Of a stretch of DNA of 64,000 nt, positions 8,141-16,106 are shown piece by piece; position 1 is the first letter of the stretch, and each line of letters starts with the position of its first letter. Source of the stretch: Bisbaumannia sp015645095 (GTDB taxonomy: Bacteria > Pseudomonadota > Gammaproteobacteria > Pseudomonadales > Halomonadaceae); NCBI GenBank assembly GCA_036871055.1, contig CP141893.1, forward strand, positions 2,356,001 to 2,420,000. The letters are read 5' to 3'. Position numbers and translations under genes: made by a program. The notes under the pieces were generated by a model. It worked only from the letters and a program-made list of their open reading frames with translations. It was not told the DNA's origin and did not search any database.

Positions 8141-8156
8141 GGCAGCTTTCGTGCCA
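8141..8156 (-). promoter_or_regulatory. Sigma-54 (RpoN) promoter of the GMC/E1/E2 operon
   Basis: Read on the minus strand this is TGGCACGAAAGCTGCC. It matches the -24/-12 consensus TGGCACG-N4-TTGC with only one mismatch in the -12 block and exact GG-to-GC spacing. It lies 62 bp upstream of the first gene and is divergent from an AcoR-like sigma-54 activator, which makes it very likely functional. Confidence 0.85.
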
Positions 8157-8259
8157 ACCTGGCCAAGAAGAGGGCTAACTATTTGATGAAAATGAAAAAT
8201 ACAGGAAGGATGATGAGCTGAAGGGACGCCCAAGGCGTAACGCCAGGGCGAACGGGTGT

Positions 8260-8295
8260 GACAGTTGTCCCGGCATCCCCCGTTACAGGTGTAAC
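8260..8295. promoter_or_regulatory. Two dyads, candidate enhancer (UAS) for the sigma-54 activator
   Basis: GACA-GT-TGTC at 8260-8269 and GTTACA-GG-TGTAAC at 8282-8295 are both inverted repeats with an ACA-N2-TGT core, centres 24 bp apart. They sit about 105-150 bp upstream of the sigma-54 promoter and 84-119 bp upstream of the activator gene, the usual place for enhancer-binding protein sites. A third weaker dyad, GGCG-TAA-CGCC, is at 8234-8244. Confidence 0.6.
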
Positions 8296-8378
8296 GACGC
8301 TCGACCAAGGTCGTATCTCGACGGTTGCCTCCCCCCCTTACCTTGAAGAGACAACAACGATACCCCTAGAGGCACGTC

Positions 8379-10379
8379 ATGACCGCCAGCCTGAGCCAAC
8401 GCCAGCATGTCGAGACCATCCTCGAGACCCTGAACCGCCCCGGAGGCCAGGGAGAAGCGGCCATTATCGAGCGCTCCTGGCGGCGCTGCATCGACCGCTA
8501 TGGCCTCGATCCGGCCCGCCCCACCCCGGCCCGCTACGTGCCTGGCGCCACCCTGCGCGAGCATCAGGATCAGGCCGACGACCTGCTCCAGGTGGCCCGG
8601 GCCGGGGTCGAGCAGCTCTATCGTCAGGTGGCGCCACTCGGCTATGTGGTGCTGCTCACCGACGCCCGGGGCATCGCCGTGCAGTTCCTTGGCGCCAAGG
8701 CCGACCAACGCGAACACCAGCGCACCGGCCTCTTCCTGGGGGCCGACTGGAGCGAGTCCCATGCCGGCACCTGTGCGGTGGGCACCTGCATCCACGAGCG
8801 CACGGCGCTGACCTGCCACCATAGCGATCACTTCAGCGCCCACCATATCCAGCTGACCTGCACGGCAGCACCGATCTTCGACCCCCATGGCCGCCTGCTG
8901 GCAGTGCTCGATATCTCCGCCTATCAATCACCGGTCACCAAGGACTCCCAGACCTTCGCCCTGCAACTGGTGAAATACACCGCCAAGATGATCGAGGATG
9001 CCTATTTCCTGCAGCGTTATAGCGACCACGCCATCGTCTGCCTGGACCGCTCCCGGGAATTCGTGCAGATCAATCGCCGCTACCTGTTGGCCATCGAGGA
9101 GGACGGCAGCCTGGTGGCAGCCAATACCGCCGGGCGCAAGCTGCTTCGCCACCACGAGTTGCCCCTGCCCGAGGGCGGCGAGGCGCGCCCCTTCAAGGCC
9201 TGGAATATTCAAGACCTGCTCGACGCCCAGGTCGATCAGGTGCTGGCCATTCCCCAGCACAGCGACGATCGGGTCCAGGCCTTTCATACCCGGCGCCACC
9301 GGGAAATCCACTTCGCCACCCTGATCGAGCCACCGCGCCGCTCCCGCGGGGCCGCCGCCCCAGCCCGGGACACCAGCCTAGCGCCCCTGGAAGCCCTGGC
9401 GGACGATGACCCCAGCATGCGCGATACCCTGACCCGGGCCGCCCGGCTGCGCAACGAGCCGATCAATATCCTGGTGATGGGCGAGACCGGCACCGGCAAG
9501 GAGCGCATGGCCCGGGCCCTGCACGAATCGAGCCGACGCCATGACCGCCCCTTCGTGGCCATCAACTGCGCCGCGGTACCGGAATCGCTGATCGAGAGCG
9601 AGCTGTTCGGCCATGAGGCCGGCAGCTTCACCGGTGCCCGCAGCCAGGGCATGAAGGGCCTGATAGCCCAGGCCGACGGCGGCACCCTCTTCCTCGACGA
9701 GATCGGCGACATGCCGCTGCAGCTGCAGACCCGGCTGCTGCGGGTGCTGGCCGAGCAGGAGGTGCTGCCCATCGGCGCCAATCGCCCCATCAAGGTCGAC
9801 CTGCGGGTCGTCGCCGCCACCCACCGGGACCTGCGCGAACTGATCGCCGCCGGACGCTTCCGCGAGGACCTCTACTACCGCCTGAACGGCGCCAGCCTGC
9901 GCCTGCCGCCCTTGCGCGAACGGGCCGACAAGGGTTACCTGATCCGCCGGATCTTCGCCGAGCTCAACCACGAACGCGGCGGCCGGGCAAGGCTGCGCGG
10001 CGATGCCATGAGCGCCCTGCTCGCCTACCCTTGGCCGGGCAATATCCGCGAGCTGCACAACGCCCTACGCTATGCCCTGGCCACCGGCGACGGCGAGGAA
10101 GTGGTGGTCGGCGACCTGCCGGAGGAGTGCCTGCATGGCCAGCTCGCCCACCCCGGCGCCAGCCGGCCGACACCGGCCATCGGCGACCCCGGCCAGCCAA
10201 CGGCAGCGGCACCGCGCCCGCTGGAGCAGGATCTGCTCTATCGGGCCCTGTGCCGCCACCAGTGGAATGTCAGCGCCGTGGCCCGAGAGCTGGGACTGTC
10301 GCGCCCCACCATCTACCGGCGCATGAAACGCCTGGGTATCGTGCCGCCTAATCAGCAGAACCCGCGAATGCCGGGCTGA
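8379..10379 (+). CDS. AcoR-like sigma-54-dependent transcriptional activator
   Basis: A 666-residue enhancer-binding protein. The N-terminal third resembles AcoR-type sensors with a GAF-like domain (AGTCAVGTCIHER about residues 128-140). The AAA+ domain has Walker A GETGTGKE at 368-375, the sigma-54 contact loop as GSFTGA at 415-420 (Ala-to-Ser variant of GAFTGA), and a GTLFLDEIGDMP Walker B. A Fis-type helix-turn-helix ends the protein (VARELGLSRPTIYRRMKRLG). It is divergent from the GMC/E1/E2 operon and should activate it in response to an inducer bound by the N-terminal domain, possibly acetoin or a related diol; the inducer is inferred from family only. Confidence 0.92.
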   Translation: MTASLSQRQHVETILETLNRPGGQGEAAIIERSWRRCIDRYGLDPARPTPARYVPGATLREHQDQADDLLQVARAGVEQLYRQVAPLGYVVLLTDARGIAVQFLGAKADQREHQRTGLFLGADWSESHAGTCAVGTCIHERTALTCHHSDHFSAHHIQLTCTAAPIFDPHGRLLAVLDISAYQSPVTKDSQTFALQLVKYTAKMIEDAYFLQRYSDHAIVCLDRSREFVQINRRYLLAIEEDGSLVAANTAGRKLLRHHELPLPEGGEARPFKAWNIQDLLDAQVDQVLAIPQHSDDRVQAFHTRRHREIHFATLIEPPRRSRGAAAPARDTSLAPLEALADDDPSMRDTLTRAARLRNEPINILVMGETGTGKERMARALHESSRRHDRPFVAINCAAVPESLIESELFGHEAGSFTGARSQGMKGLIAQADGGTLFLDEIGDMPLQLQTRLLRVLAEQEVLPIGANRPIKVDLRVVAATHRDLRELIAAGRFREDLYYRLNGASLRLPPLRERADKGYLIRRIFAELNHERGGRARLRGDAMSALLAYPWPGNIRELHNALRYALATGDGEEVVVGDLPEECLHGQLAHPGASRPTPAIGDPGQPTAAAPRPLEQDLLYRALCRHQWNVSAVARELGLSRPTIYRRMKRLGIVPPNQQNPRMPG

Positions 10380-10390
10380 ACCACCCTCGC

Positions 10391-10978
10391 TCAGGCCGGC
10401 TCGGCAATGGGCCGCCCCACGCTGAGTGACTCGATCAGCTCGGCGGGGAACTCGCGGAAGGCGGCGTCCGCCTGGACACCCAGGCCATCGAGGATACGGG
10501 TAAAGAAGGCCCGCGCCGCCACCACGGCGACGATATCGAAGATCTCGTCGTCGCCAAGGCCGTGCCCCCGCAGGGTGGCAATATCCTCGGCAGTCACCGC
10601 CGGGGCCCGGCAGGCCACCTTGGCGGCGAAGGCCATCATGGCCCGCTCCGCCTCGCTCAGGACCGCCGCCTCGCCCCTCGCCACCGCCAGGGCCGCCGTC
10701 CTGCCCAGCAGTCCCGACAGCTCCTGGGCATGGGCCAGGGCGCAATAGGTATTGCCCAGGGCCCGGGCAGCGGCCAGGGTCACCAGCTCGAAGCGGCGTG
10801 GCGCCATCGGCCGGCGAATGGTCGCCTGCAAGGCCGCCCAGCGACTCATCACCTCGGGCCGATGACTGAACACCCGGGCATAGTTGGGCAGGAAACCGTA
10901 GTGGGCCTGCTGGCGGCGGTACATGGCCGCCACCTCCTCCGAGGCCTGGTCGGGAGCAATCGTCTCGAGATAGCTCAT
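10391..10978 (-). CDS. AhpD-like / carboxymuconolactone decarboxylase family protein (peroxidase-related)
   Basis: A 195-residue all-helical protein of the CMD/AhpD fold. The active region reads LGNTYCALAHAQ, giving Cys-x3-His in place of the classic AhpD CxxC, as in peroxidase-related members of the family. It opens with SYLETIAPDQASEEVAAMYRRQ, typical of this subgroup. It lies 36 bp downstream of the cysteine synthase-glutaredoxin fusion on the same strand, so the pair may be a thiol or peroxide-handling operon. Enzymatic activity cannot be read from sequence. Confidence 0.8.
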   Translation of the reverse strand: MSYLETIAPDQASEEVAAMYRRQQAHYGFLPNYARVFSHRPEVMSRWAALQATIRRPMAPRRFELVTLAAARALGNTYCALAHAQELSGLLGRTAALAVARGEAAVLSEAERAMMAFAAKVACRAPAVTAEDIATLRGHGLGDDEIFDIVAVVAARAFFTRILDGLGVQADAAFREFPAELIESLSVGRPIAEPA

Positions 10979-11014
10979 GGTCGTGTCTCCTGTGGTCGTA
11001 GAGGGAAAAGGCGT

Positions 11015-12481
11015 TCAGGCCGTGGCCGGGCGCGGATGCAGCCAGGCCGGCAGCAGGCGATCGGGCTCGATCTCGGCCGCGGCATCGTAGTCGACGCCGC
11101 AGGCGGTAAGCCGCTCGCCCAGGCCGCCGTCGCGCCAGGCCGCGAAGAGCTCGCCACAGCCGCCGAGCCACTCGCCGCCGATGGCGATCTGCGGAATGGT
11201 GAGCGCCCCGGTGCGCCGGGCCAGCACCGGGCGCAGCCGCACACCCAGGTCATCGACCCGGCAGGCGGGGCCATCCAGGTCGACGCTCACAACCTCGACA
11301 CCCAGGCCCTCGAAGAGCCGACGCGCCGCCCAGCAGAACTCGCACCAGGCCAGGGCGAACATCACCACCGGTGCCTCGGCCAGGCGCGCGTCGACGAAGC
11401 GTTCCGCCTCGCCATCCAGGGTCGCCACTGGCTCGGCCACCGGCGCCAGCCCGGGGCGATCGAAGCGATAGCCCGGGGTGGAGCGCGACAGGGCCAGTTC
11501 CTCCTCGTTCATCTCCTCCTCGATGCCCGCGAACAGCGGCGTGGACTGATAGCGCTCGCCGGTATCCGGCAGCATGCAGACGATATGGCTGCCGGGGGGC
11601 GCGCGGCGCGCCACCGCCAGGGCCGCGGCCAGGGTGGCGCCGCCGGAGATGCCGGCGAAGATCCCCTCCTTGCGGGCCAGGTCTCGGGCCAGGCGCAGCG
11701 CCGCCTCGCCGGCCACCGGTACCACCTCGTCCACCAGGCCATCGCTCACCGCCTGCTGGGTCAGCGCCGAGATGAAGTCGGGGCTCCAGCCCTGCATCAG
11801 GTGGGGGCGGAAGCGCGGGTGACTGGCCCCGGTCGGCTGGGCCTCGCCGCTGCCCAGCAGCGGGGCATTGTCCGGCTCGGCCACCACCACCCGAATGCGC
11901 GGATCGGCGGCCTTGAGGGTGCGGGCCACGCCCTTGAGGGTGCCGCCGGTGCCGAAGCCGGTGACCCAGGCGTAGAGGGGCTCGTCGGTGAAGTCGTCGA
12001 GTAGCTCCCGGGCCGTGGTGCGGCTATGCACCTCGGCATTGGCCTCGTTCTCGAACTGGCGACACAGGAAGTAGCCATGGGCCTCGGCCAGTTCGATCGC
12101 CTTGGCCAGCATGCCGCTGCCCTTCTCGGCGGCCGGGGTCAGCACCACCCGGGCGCCCAGGAAGCGCAACAACCGGCGCCGCTCCAGGCTGAAGCTCTCG
12201 GCCATGGTCACCACCAGCGGATAGCCCTTGCGGGCACACACCATGGCCAGGCCGATGCCGGTGTTGCCACTGGTGGCCTCGATCACCGTCTGGCCGGGGC
12301 GAAGCGCGCCGCTGCGCTCGGCGGCCTCGATCACCGCCAGCGCCATGCGGTCCTTCACCGAGCCCATGGGGTTGAAGGCCTCCACCTTCACGTGAACGTT
12401 GATGTCCGGCGGCGCGAGCCGGGCGAGGCGCACCAGCGGGGTGCGACCGATGGTCTCCAGGATGCTGGCGTAGCGGGTCAT
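11015..12481 (-). CDS. Cysteine synthase fused to a C-terminal glutaredoxin domain
   Basis: A 488-residue two-domain protein; cysteine synthases are about 300-320 residues. Residues 1-305 are a PLP-dependent O-acetylserine sulfhydrylase-like domain: PLP lysine Lys43 in MGSVKDRM, TSGNTGIGL for the substrate loop, GTGGTLKG for the phosphate site. From about residue 365 a glutaredoxin domain follows, with CEFC at 380-383 where CPYC is usual, then TIPQIAIGGEWLGGCGEL, the glutathione-site segment. A flexible linker joins them. The glutaredoxin could deliver reducing power or a thiol or persulfide sulfur to the synthase active site. Cystathionine beta-synthase-like activity is the main alternative. 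The start at 12481 has a GGAG upstream. Confidence 0.88.
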   Translation of the reverse strand: MTRYASILETIGRTPLVRLARLAPPDINVHVKVEAFNPMGSVKDRMALAVIEAAERSGALRPGQTVIEATSGNTGIGLAMVCARKGYPLVVTMAESFSLERRRLLRFLGARVVLTPAAEKGSGMLAKAIELAEAHGYFLCRQFENEANAEVHSRTTARELLDDFTDEPLYAWVTGFGTGGTLKGVARTLKAADPRIRVVVAEPDNAPLLGSGEAQPTGASHPRFRPHLMQGWSPDFISALTQQAVSDGLVDEVVPVAGEAALRLARDLARKEGIFAGISGGATLAAALAVARRAPPGSHIVCMLPDTGERYQSTPLFAGIEEEMNEEELALSRSTPGYRFDRPGLAPVAEPVATLDGEAERFVDARLAEAPVVMFALAWCEFCWAARRLFEGLGVEVVSVDLDGPACRVDDLGVRLRPVLARRTGALTIPQIAIGGEWLGGCGELFAAWRDGGLGERLTACGVDYDAAAEIEPDRLLPAWLHPRPATA

Positions 12482-12583
12482 GGCGGGTCTCCTAGGCGCG
12501 ATGGGGTCATGACCAGAGCCTGGCCGCCGGCCGGGGAAGCGGGCGTGGTAGCCAGCGTGGTTTTTATGGCCCGCGGCGTGGAA

Positions 12584-12602
12584 AACGCCGGCCAGACGCC
12601 GG
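12584..12602. promoter_or_regulatory. Two 11-bp-spaced ACGCCGG direct repeats before the first BTAD gene
   Basis: ACGCCGG occurs at 12585-12591 and 12596-12602, exactly 11 bp apart, about 40-57 bp before the start of the BTAD gene. SARP/BTAD proteins bind direct repeats on an 11-bp pitch. AAACGCCGG also occurs in the repeat cluster at 20651-20720, which suggests a shared operator and autoregulation. Confidence 0.45.
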
Positions 12603-12641
12603 GGCTATACTTCTGGGGATACCCCACCGGGGCGTGAGACG

Positions 12642-14888
12642 ATGGCGCTGACCCTCAACCTGCTCGGCGAACTCGAAGTGATTCGAGACGGGCAGCCGTT
12701 GCCGTTGCCGCCCTCGAAGAAGACCCGCGCCCTGCTCGCCTATCTCGCCCTGCAGCGCCGCGCCTTGAGCCGCGAGCATCTCTGCGCCCTGCTCTGGGAA
12801 CTGCCCGACGACCCGCGGGGCTCGCTGCGCTGGAGCCTCTCCAAGCTGCGCCGCCTGGTGGATACGCCGGGCCGGACGCGCCTCCAGGCCGACCACCTGA
12901 GCGTCGGCCTGGAGACCGCCGACATCGATATCGACGTAGCCCGGCTGCACGCCCTGCATGCCCGAGGCCTGGAACAAGCGGATACCCCCGAGCTCGAGAC
13001 CGCCGCCGCCCGCTATCGCGGCCCCTTCCTGGAGGGGCTGGAGCTGGACGACTTCCACGACTTCCACGGCTGGTGCCTGGCCGAGCGGGAAACGGCCATG
13101 CGCGCCCAGGCGGCGCTGCTGGCGGCCCTGGTCGAGCGCCTGGGCGAGACACCGGAGCGCGCCCTGCCCCAGGCCCATGCCTGGGTGCGCCTGGCCCCCT
13201 TCGACGAGACGGCCCGAGCCCACCTGATCCGGCTGCTGCTGGCCCTGCATCGGCCGAAGGAGGCCGAGCAGCAGCTGCAACTGGGCATGCGATTGATCCG
13301 CGAGGCGGGCCTGCCAGACAGCGGCGAGCTGCTGCGGGCCTGGCGAGCCCCGCGACAGGCCGTCCCACCACCGCTCGAGACGCCCCCGCCGGCCTCATCC
13401 GTTCTCGACGCGACCCCGCCCCTTCAGGGGGCCCCCCTGGAGGTGCTGCGCTGGGCGGCCCTGCTCGCCCCCGACCTGGACCCGGCGACCCTGGGCCGGG
13501 TCGCGGAGCTCGAGACCAACCGCCTCGGTGCCGCCCTGGAGATCGCCGAGCGCCATGGGTGGCTGACCACCACCGAAGAGGGGCTGCGCTTCACGCGCCC
13601 CGAGCTGGCCGAGGAACTCTGTGCCGCCATCTCACCCGCCCGGCGCCAATCGATGCACCGACGCCTCGCCGAATGGCTGGCCGAGTCGCCCCTCTACGAT
13701 CTCGACCAGGCCACCCGGCTCGCCCACCATGCCCAGGCCAGCGGCGATGCCGAGCTGGCCGCCCGGGCGATGATCGCCGCCGGCCGGCTCTGCCTGCGCC
13801 TGTTCGCCAATCAGCAGGCCCAGCACTTCGCCCAGCGCGGCCTGGCGCTCGCCGGCGAGGTCGCCGGTACCAAGGGCGACTGCCTGGCCCTGGAGCTCCA
13901 CGATATCCTCTACAGCGCGGCGCCCCTGGCGGACTGGGAGGCCGGCGCCGGCGAGGTGGTGGCCCTGGCCGAGCGGGCCCTGGAGCACGGCGCCCTGGCC
14001 CATGCCCGGCTCGGCTACCAACTCGCCAGCCATATTCGCTGGGCCCACGGCCAGTGGTCGGGGGCCCACCAGGAGACCCTGCAGGCCGAGCGGGTGACCC
14101 GCTGCGCCGACGACCGCGAACAGATCATCGCCATGGCCGAGACGGCCCGCTGCCTGGCGATGCTGGAACGCGACCTGGAGCAGGCCACGACGATGCTGGC
14201 CCAGGCCCGCGAGCTGGCCGCCCGGCACCACCTCCACCACCCCGCCCTGCCCCTGGCCGAAGGGCTGCTCTGCCTCCACGCCGACCGCTTCGACGCGGCC
14301 GAGGCGCACCTCAATGACGCCCGCACCCTGTGCAAGGCCACGGGGGACCGCCTCGGAGAATTCCAGGCCCAGGAGTCCCTGCTGCTGATCGACCTGGAGC
14401 GCGACGACTTCCCCCGGGCCCGGCAGCGCAGCGGCGAGCTGTGCGCCCTCGGCGAGCGCCTGCGCGATGGCAGCGAGGCGCCCTTCGCCGCCGCCGCCGC
14501 CGCCGAGGCACTGTGCCACTACGCCCTGGAGGATGACGCCGGCCCCTTCGGCGTCGCCCTGGTGTCGCTGCGCCACGCCGATGCCCGACATCGCCTGGCG
14601 GTGCTGCTGCTCCAGGCGGCACGCCTCGACCTGGCCCGGGGACGCCGCGAGACGGCCGCCGCCCGGGCCGCCGAGGCCCTCGAACATGCCCGGGTCCTGG
14701 AGCGCCCCACCGAGCAGTTGCTGGCCCAGGCCCTGCTCGCCGAGGCGGCGCACCGGGCCGGCGATAGGGAGGCCGGGCACCGGCACGCCCAGGCGGCCGA
14801 GGCACTGTCCCGGGGGCCGGTGGCCGGCTGGGCACGGCGCCGCTACCGGACGCTGCACGATGCCCCGGCCGCGGAGGACGAGGCATGA
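12642..14888 (+). CDS. BTAD-domain (SARP-like) regulator without an ATPase domain
   Basis: A 748-residue protein. Residues 1-90 form an OmpR-like winged helix (LLGELEVIRDG, then KKTRALLAYLAL and SLRWSLSKLRRL). Residues about 95-245 are a bacterial transcriptional activator domain (GPFLEGLELDDFHDFHGWCLAERE, LVRLAPFDETAR-like). From about 260 to the end it is an all-helical TPR-like region. Large family members normally carry an AAA/NB-ARC ATPase between these parts; no P-loop is visible here, although the segment after residue 265 still looks like the helical domain that follows such an ATPase. Its stop overlaps the DUF4242 gene. SARP-like regulators are best known from actinomycetes. Confidence 0.82.
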   Translation: MALTLNLLGELEVIRDGQPLPLPPSKKTRALLAYLALQRRALSREHLCALLWELPDDPRGSLRWSLSKLRRLVDTPGRTRLQADHLSVGLETADIDIDVARLHALHARGLEQADTPELETAAARYRGPFLEGLELDDFHDFHGWCLAERETAMRAQAALLAALVERLGETPERALPQAHAWVRLAPFDETARAHLIRLLLALHRPKEAEQQLQLGMRLIREAGLPDSGELLRAWRAPRQAVPPPLETPPPASSVLDATPPLQGAPLEVLRWAALLAPDLDPATLGRVAELETNRLGAALEIAERHGWLTTTEEGLRFTRPELAEELCAAISPARRQSMHRRLAEWLAESPLYDLDQATRLAHHAQASGDAELAARAMIAAGRLCLRLFANQQAQHFAQRGLALAGEVAGTKGDCLALELHDILYSAAPLADWEAGAGEVVALAERALEHGALAHARLGYQLASHIRWAHGQWSGAHQETLQAERVTRCADDREQIIAMAETARCLAMLERDLEQATTMLAQARELAARHHLHHPALPLAEGLLCLHADRFDAAEAHLNDARTLCKATGDRLGEFQAQESLLLIDLERDDFPRARQRSGELCALGERLRDGSEAPFAAAAAAEALCHYALEDDAGPFGVALVSLRHADARHRLAVLLLQAARLDLARGRRETAAARAAEALEHARVLERPTEQLLAQALLAEAAHRAGDREAGHRHAQAAEALSRGPVAGWARRRYRTLHDAPAAEDEA

Positions 14889-15433
14889 TCGACGTCTTCC
14901 TGGAGCAGCGCCTCGACCGCCCCGTCGAGTCGGCCCTGGTGCGCTCCCTGTCCCTCGCCGCCCAGGACTGCTTCGACCGGCACCGGGTCGCCTGGCAGGG
15001 GAGCCTACTGGCCCGGGACGGCCGCCACCTGCTCTGCCACTTTCGTGCTCCGGACCTGGAATCGGCCCGCATCGGCCTGCGCCGGGCCGGGGCCGACGTC
15101 GGCTCGCTGTGGGCCGGCACCCTGCACGATGCCCCCGGCCTCGAGGCCGCGGCGCTGGCGGGGGCCAACGTGGTGGTGGAGCGCCGCTTCGCCGCCCCGG
15201 TCAGCGTCGCGGCGATCCAGGCCCTGGAGGACGCCGGGGCCGCCTGCCTGCAGCATCACCGGGTGCGCTTCCTGCGCACCCTCTGCGCCGCAGATCATCG
15301 GCGCATGCACTGCCTCTACCACGCCCCGGACGCCGAGTCGGTACGCCTGGCCCAGCACCAGGCCGGCATGCCGGTGACGCGGATCTGGGCCTGCCGGCGC
15401 ATCGTGCCGCCCGCTTCCACGCCCGCGCCCTGA
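14885..15433 (+). CDS. Tandem DUF4242 (nickel-binding-like) protein
   Basis: A 182-residue protein made of two copies of the DUF4242 fold. Copy one runs from VFLEQRLDRPV to SARIGLRRAG; copy two from VVVERRFAAPV through CLYHAPDAESVRLAQHQAGMPVTRIW. Both have the strand-helix-strand order with the H-R-V segment in the middle. Single-domain members are annotated as nickel-binding, based on a structure; metal binding is unproven here. The start overlaps the BTAD regulator by 4 bp, so it is translationally coupled to that regulator and may act as its sensor or modulator, which is inference. Confidence 0.7.
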   Translation: MIDVFLEQRLDRPVESALVRSLSLAAQDCFDRHRVAWQGSLLARDGRHLLCHFRAPDLESARIGLRRAGADVGSLWAGTLHDAPGLEAAALAGANVVVERRFAAPVSVAAIQALEDAGAACLQHHRVRFLRTLCAADHRRMHCLYHAPDAESVRLAQHQAGMPVTRIWACRRIVPPASTPAP

Positions 15434-15533
15434 AATACCACGGCCTCTCCCACGCTGGGTCCCACGTGGTCCGTCCAGGCTCGTAGCTGACCACCCAAGA
15501 CTGGTCACACAACGACAACCAAGGAGAGACCCC
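15434..15533. promoter_or_regulatory. Putative operator region before osmC-like gene
   Basis: CCACG occurs three times on an exact 12-bp pitch (15438, 15450, 15462), and a perfect inverted repeat TGACCA-N8-TGGTCA lies at 15488-15507, 27 bp before the gene start. An AAGGAGAG ribosome-binding site follows at about 15520. The repeats differ in sequence from the AACGCC repeats of the other two promoters, so a different regulator may act here. Confidence 0.4.
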
Positions 15534-16106
15534 ATGCAGCCCGCTACCCCCATCATCGACCAGACCATCGACAACGGCGTCAACGTCACCGCCCTGCTCG
15601 AGGCCCGCGAGGCCCTGGCCCAGGCCCCCGAGGCCGCCCGCTTCACCTGGCGCGCCCACTGCGACTGGGTCCGCGGCACCCATAGCCGGACAACGGTGGA
15701 GAGCTATCACGGCCTCTGCGAAGAGCAGCGTCACAAGAGCCGATTCACCTTCGAGGTGGATCACCCCAAGGTGTTCGCCGCCGAGGACCAGGGCCCCACC
15801 CCAGTCGAGTACGTGCTGGTCGGCCTGGCCGGCTGTCTCACCGCCGGGATCGCCGCCGTGGCCCAGAACCGTGGCATCCAGCTGCGCTCGGTCAAGGCAC
15901 GCGTCGAGGGCAGCATGGACATCCAGGGCATCCTGGGTATGGACCCCGAGGTGCGCAACGGCTTCGACGACGTCCGGGTGATCTACGAGATCGATGCCGA
16001 CGCCAGCCGCACGGAAATCGAGGCGCTGGTCGCCCAGTCCCAGAAGCGTTCGGCGGTCTACGACCTGCTCACCAATCCCACCCAGGTCCGGGTGGAGGTG
16101 GCATGA
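15534..16106 (+). CDS. OsmC-family protein
   Basis: A 190-residue OsmC/Ohr-fold protein. Visible features are the N-terminal strand region RFTWRAHCDWVRGTHSRT, the central GEDQGPTPVEY-like turn (AEDQGPTPVEYVLVGLAGCLTAGIA), which contains the conserved second-site Cys, and the C-terminal strands. Such proteins are thiol-dependent peroxidases or poorly characterised stress proteins. The start follows AAGGAGAG. The stop overlaps the flavin monooxygenase pseudogene by 4 bp, so both were one transcript. It resembles the subgroup often found beside flavin-dependent oxidoreductases. Confidence 0.82.
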   Translation: MQPATPIIDQTIDNGVNVTALLEAREALAQAPEAARFTWRAHCDWVRGTHSRTTVESYHGLCEEQRHKSRFTFEVDHPKVFAAEDQGPTPVEYVLVGLAGCLTAGIAAVAQNRGIQLRSVKARVEGSMDIQGILGMDPEVRNGFDDVRVIYEIDADASRTEIEALVAQSQKRSAVYDLLTNPTQVRVEVA

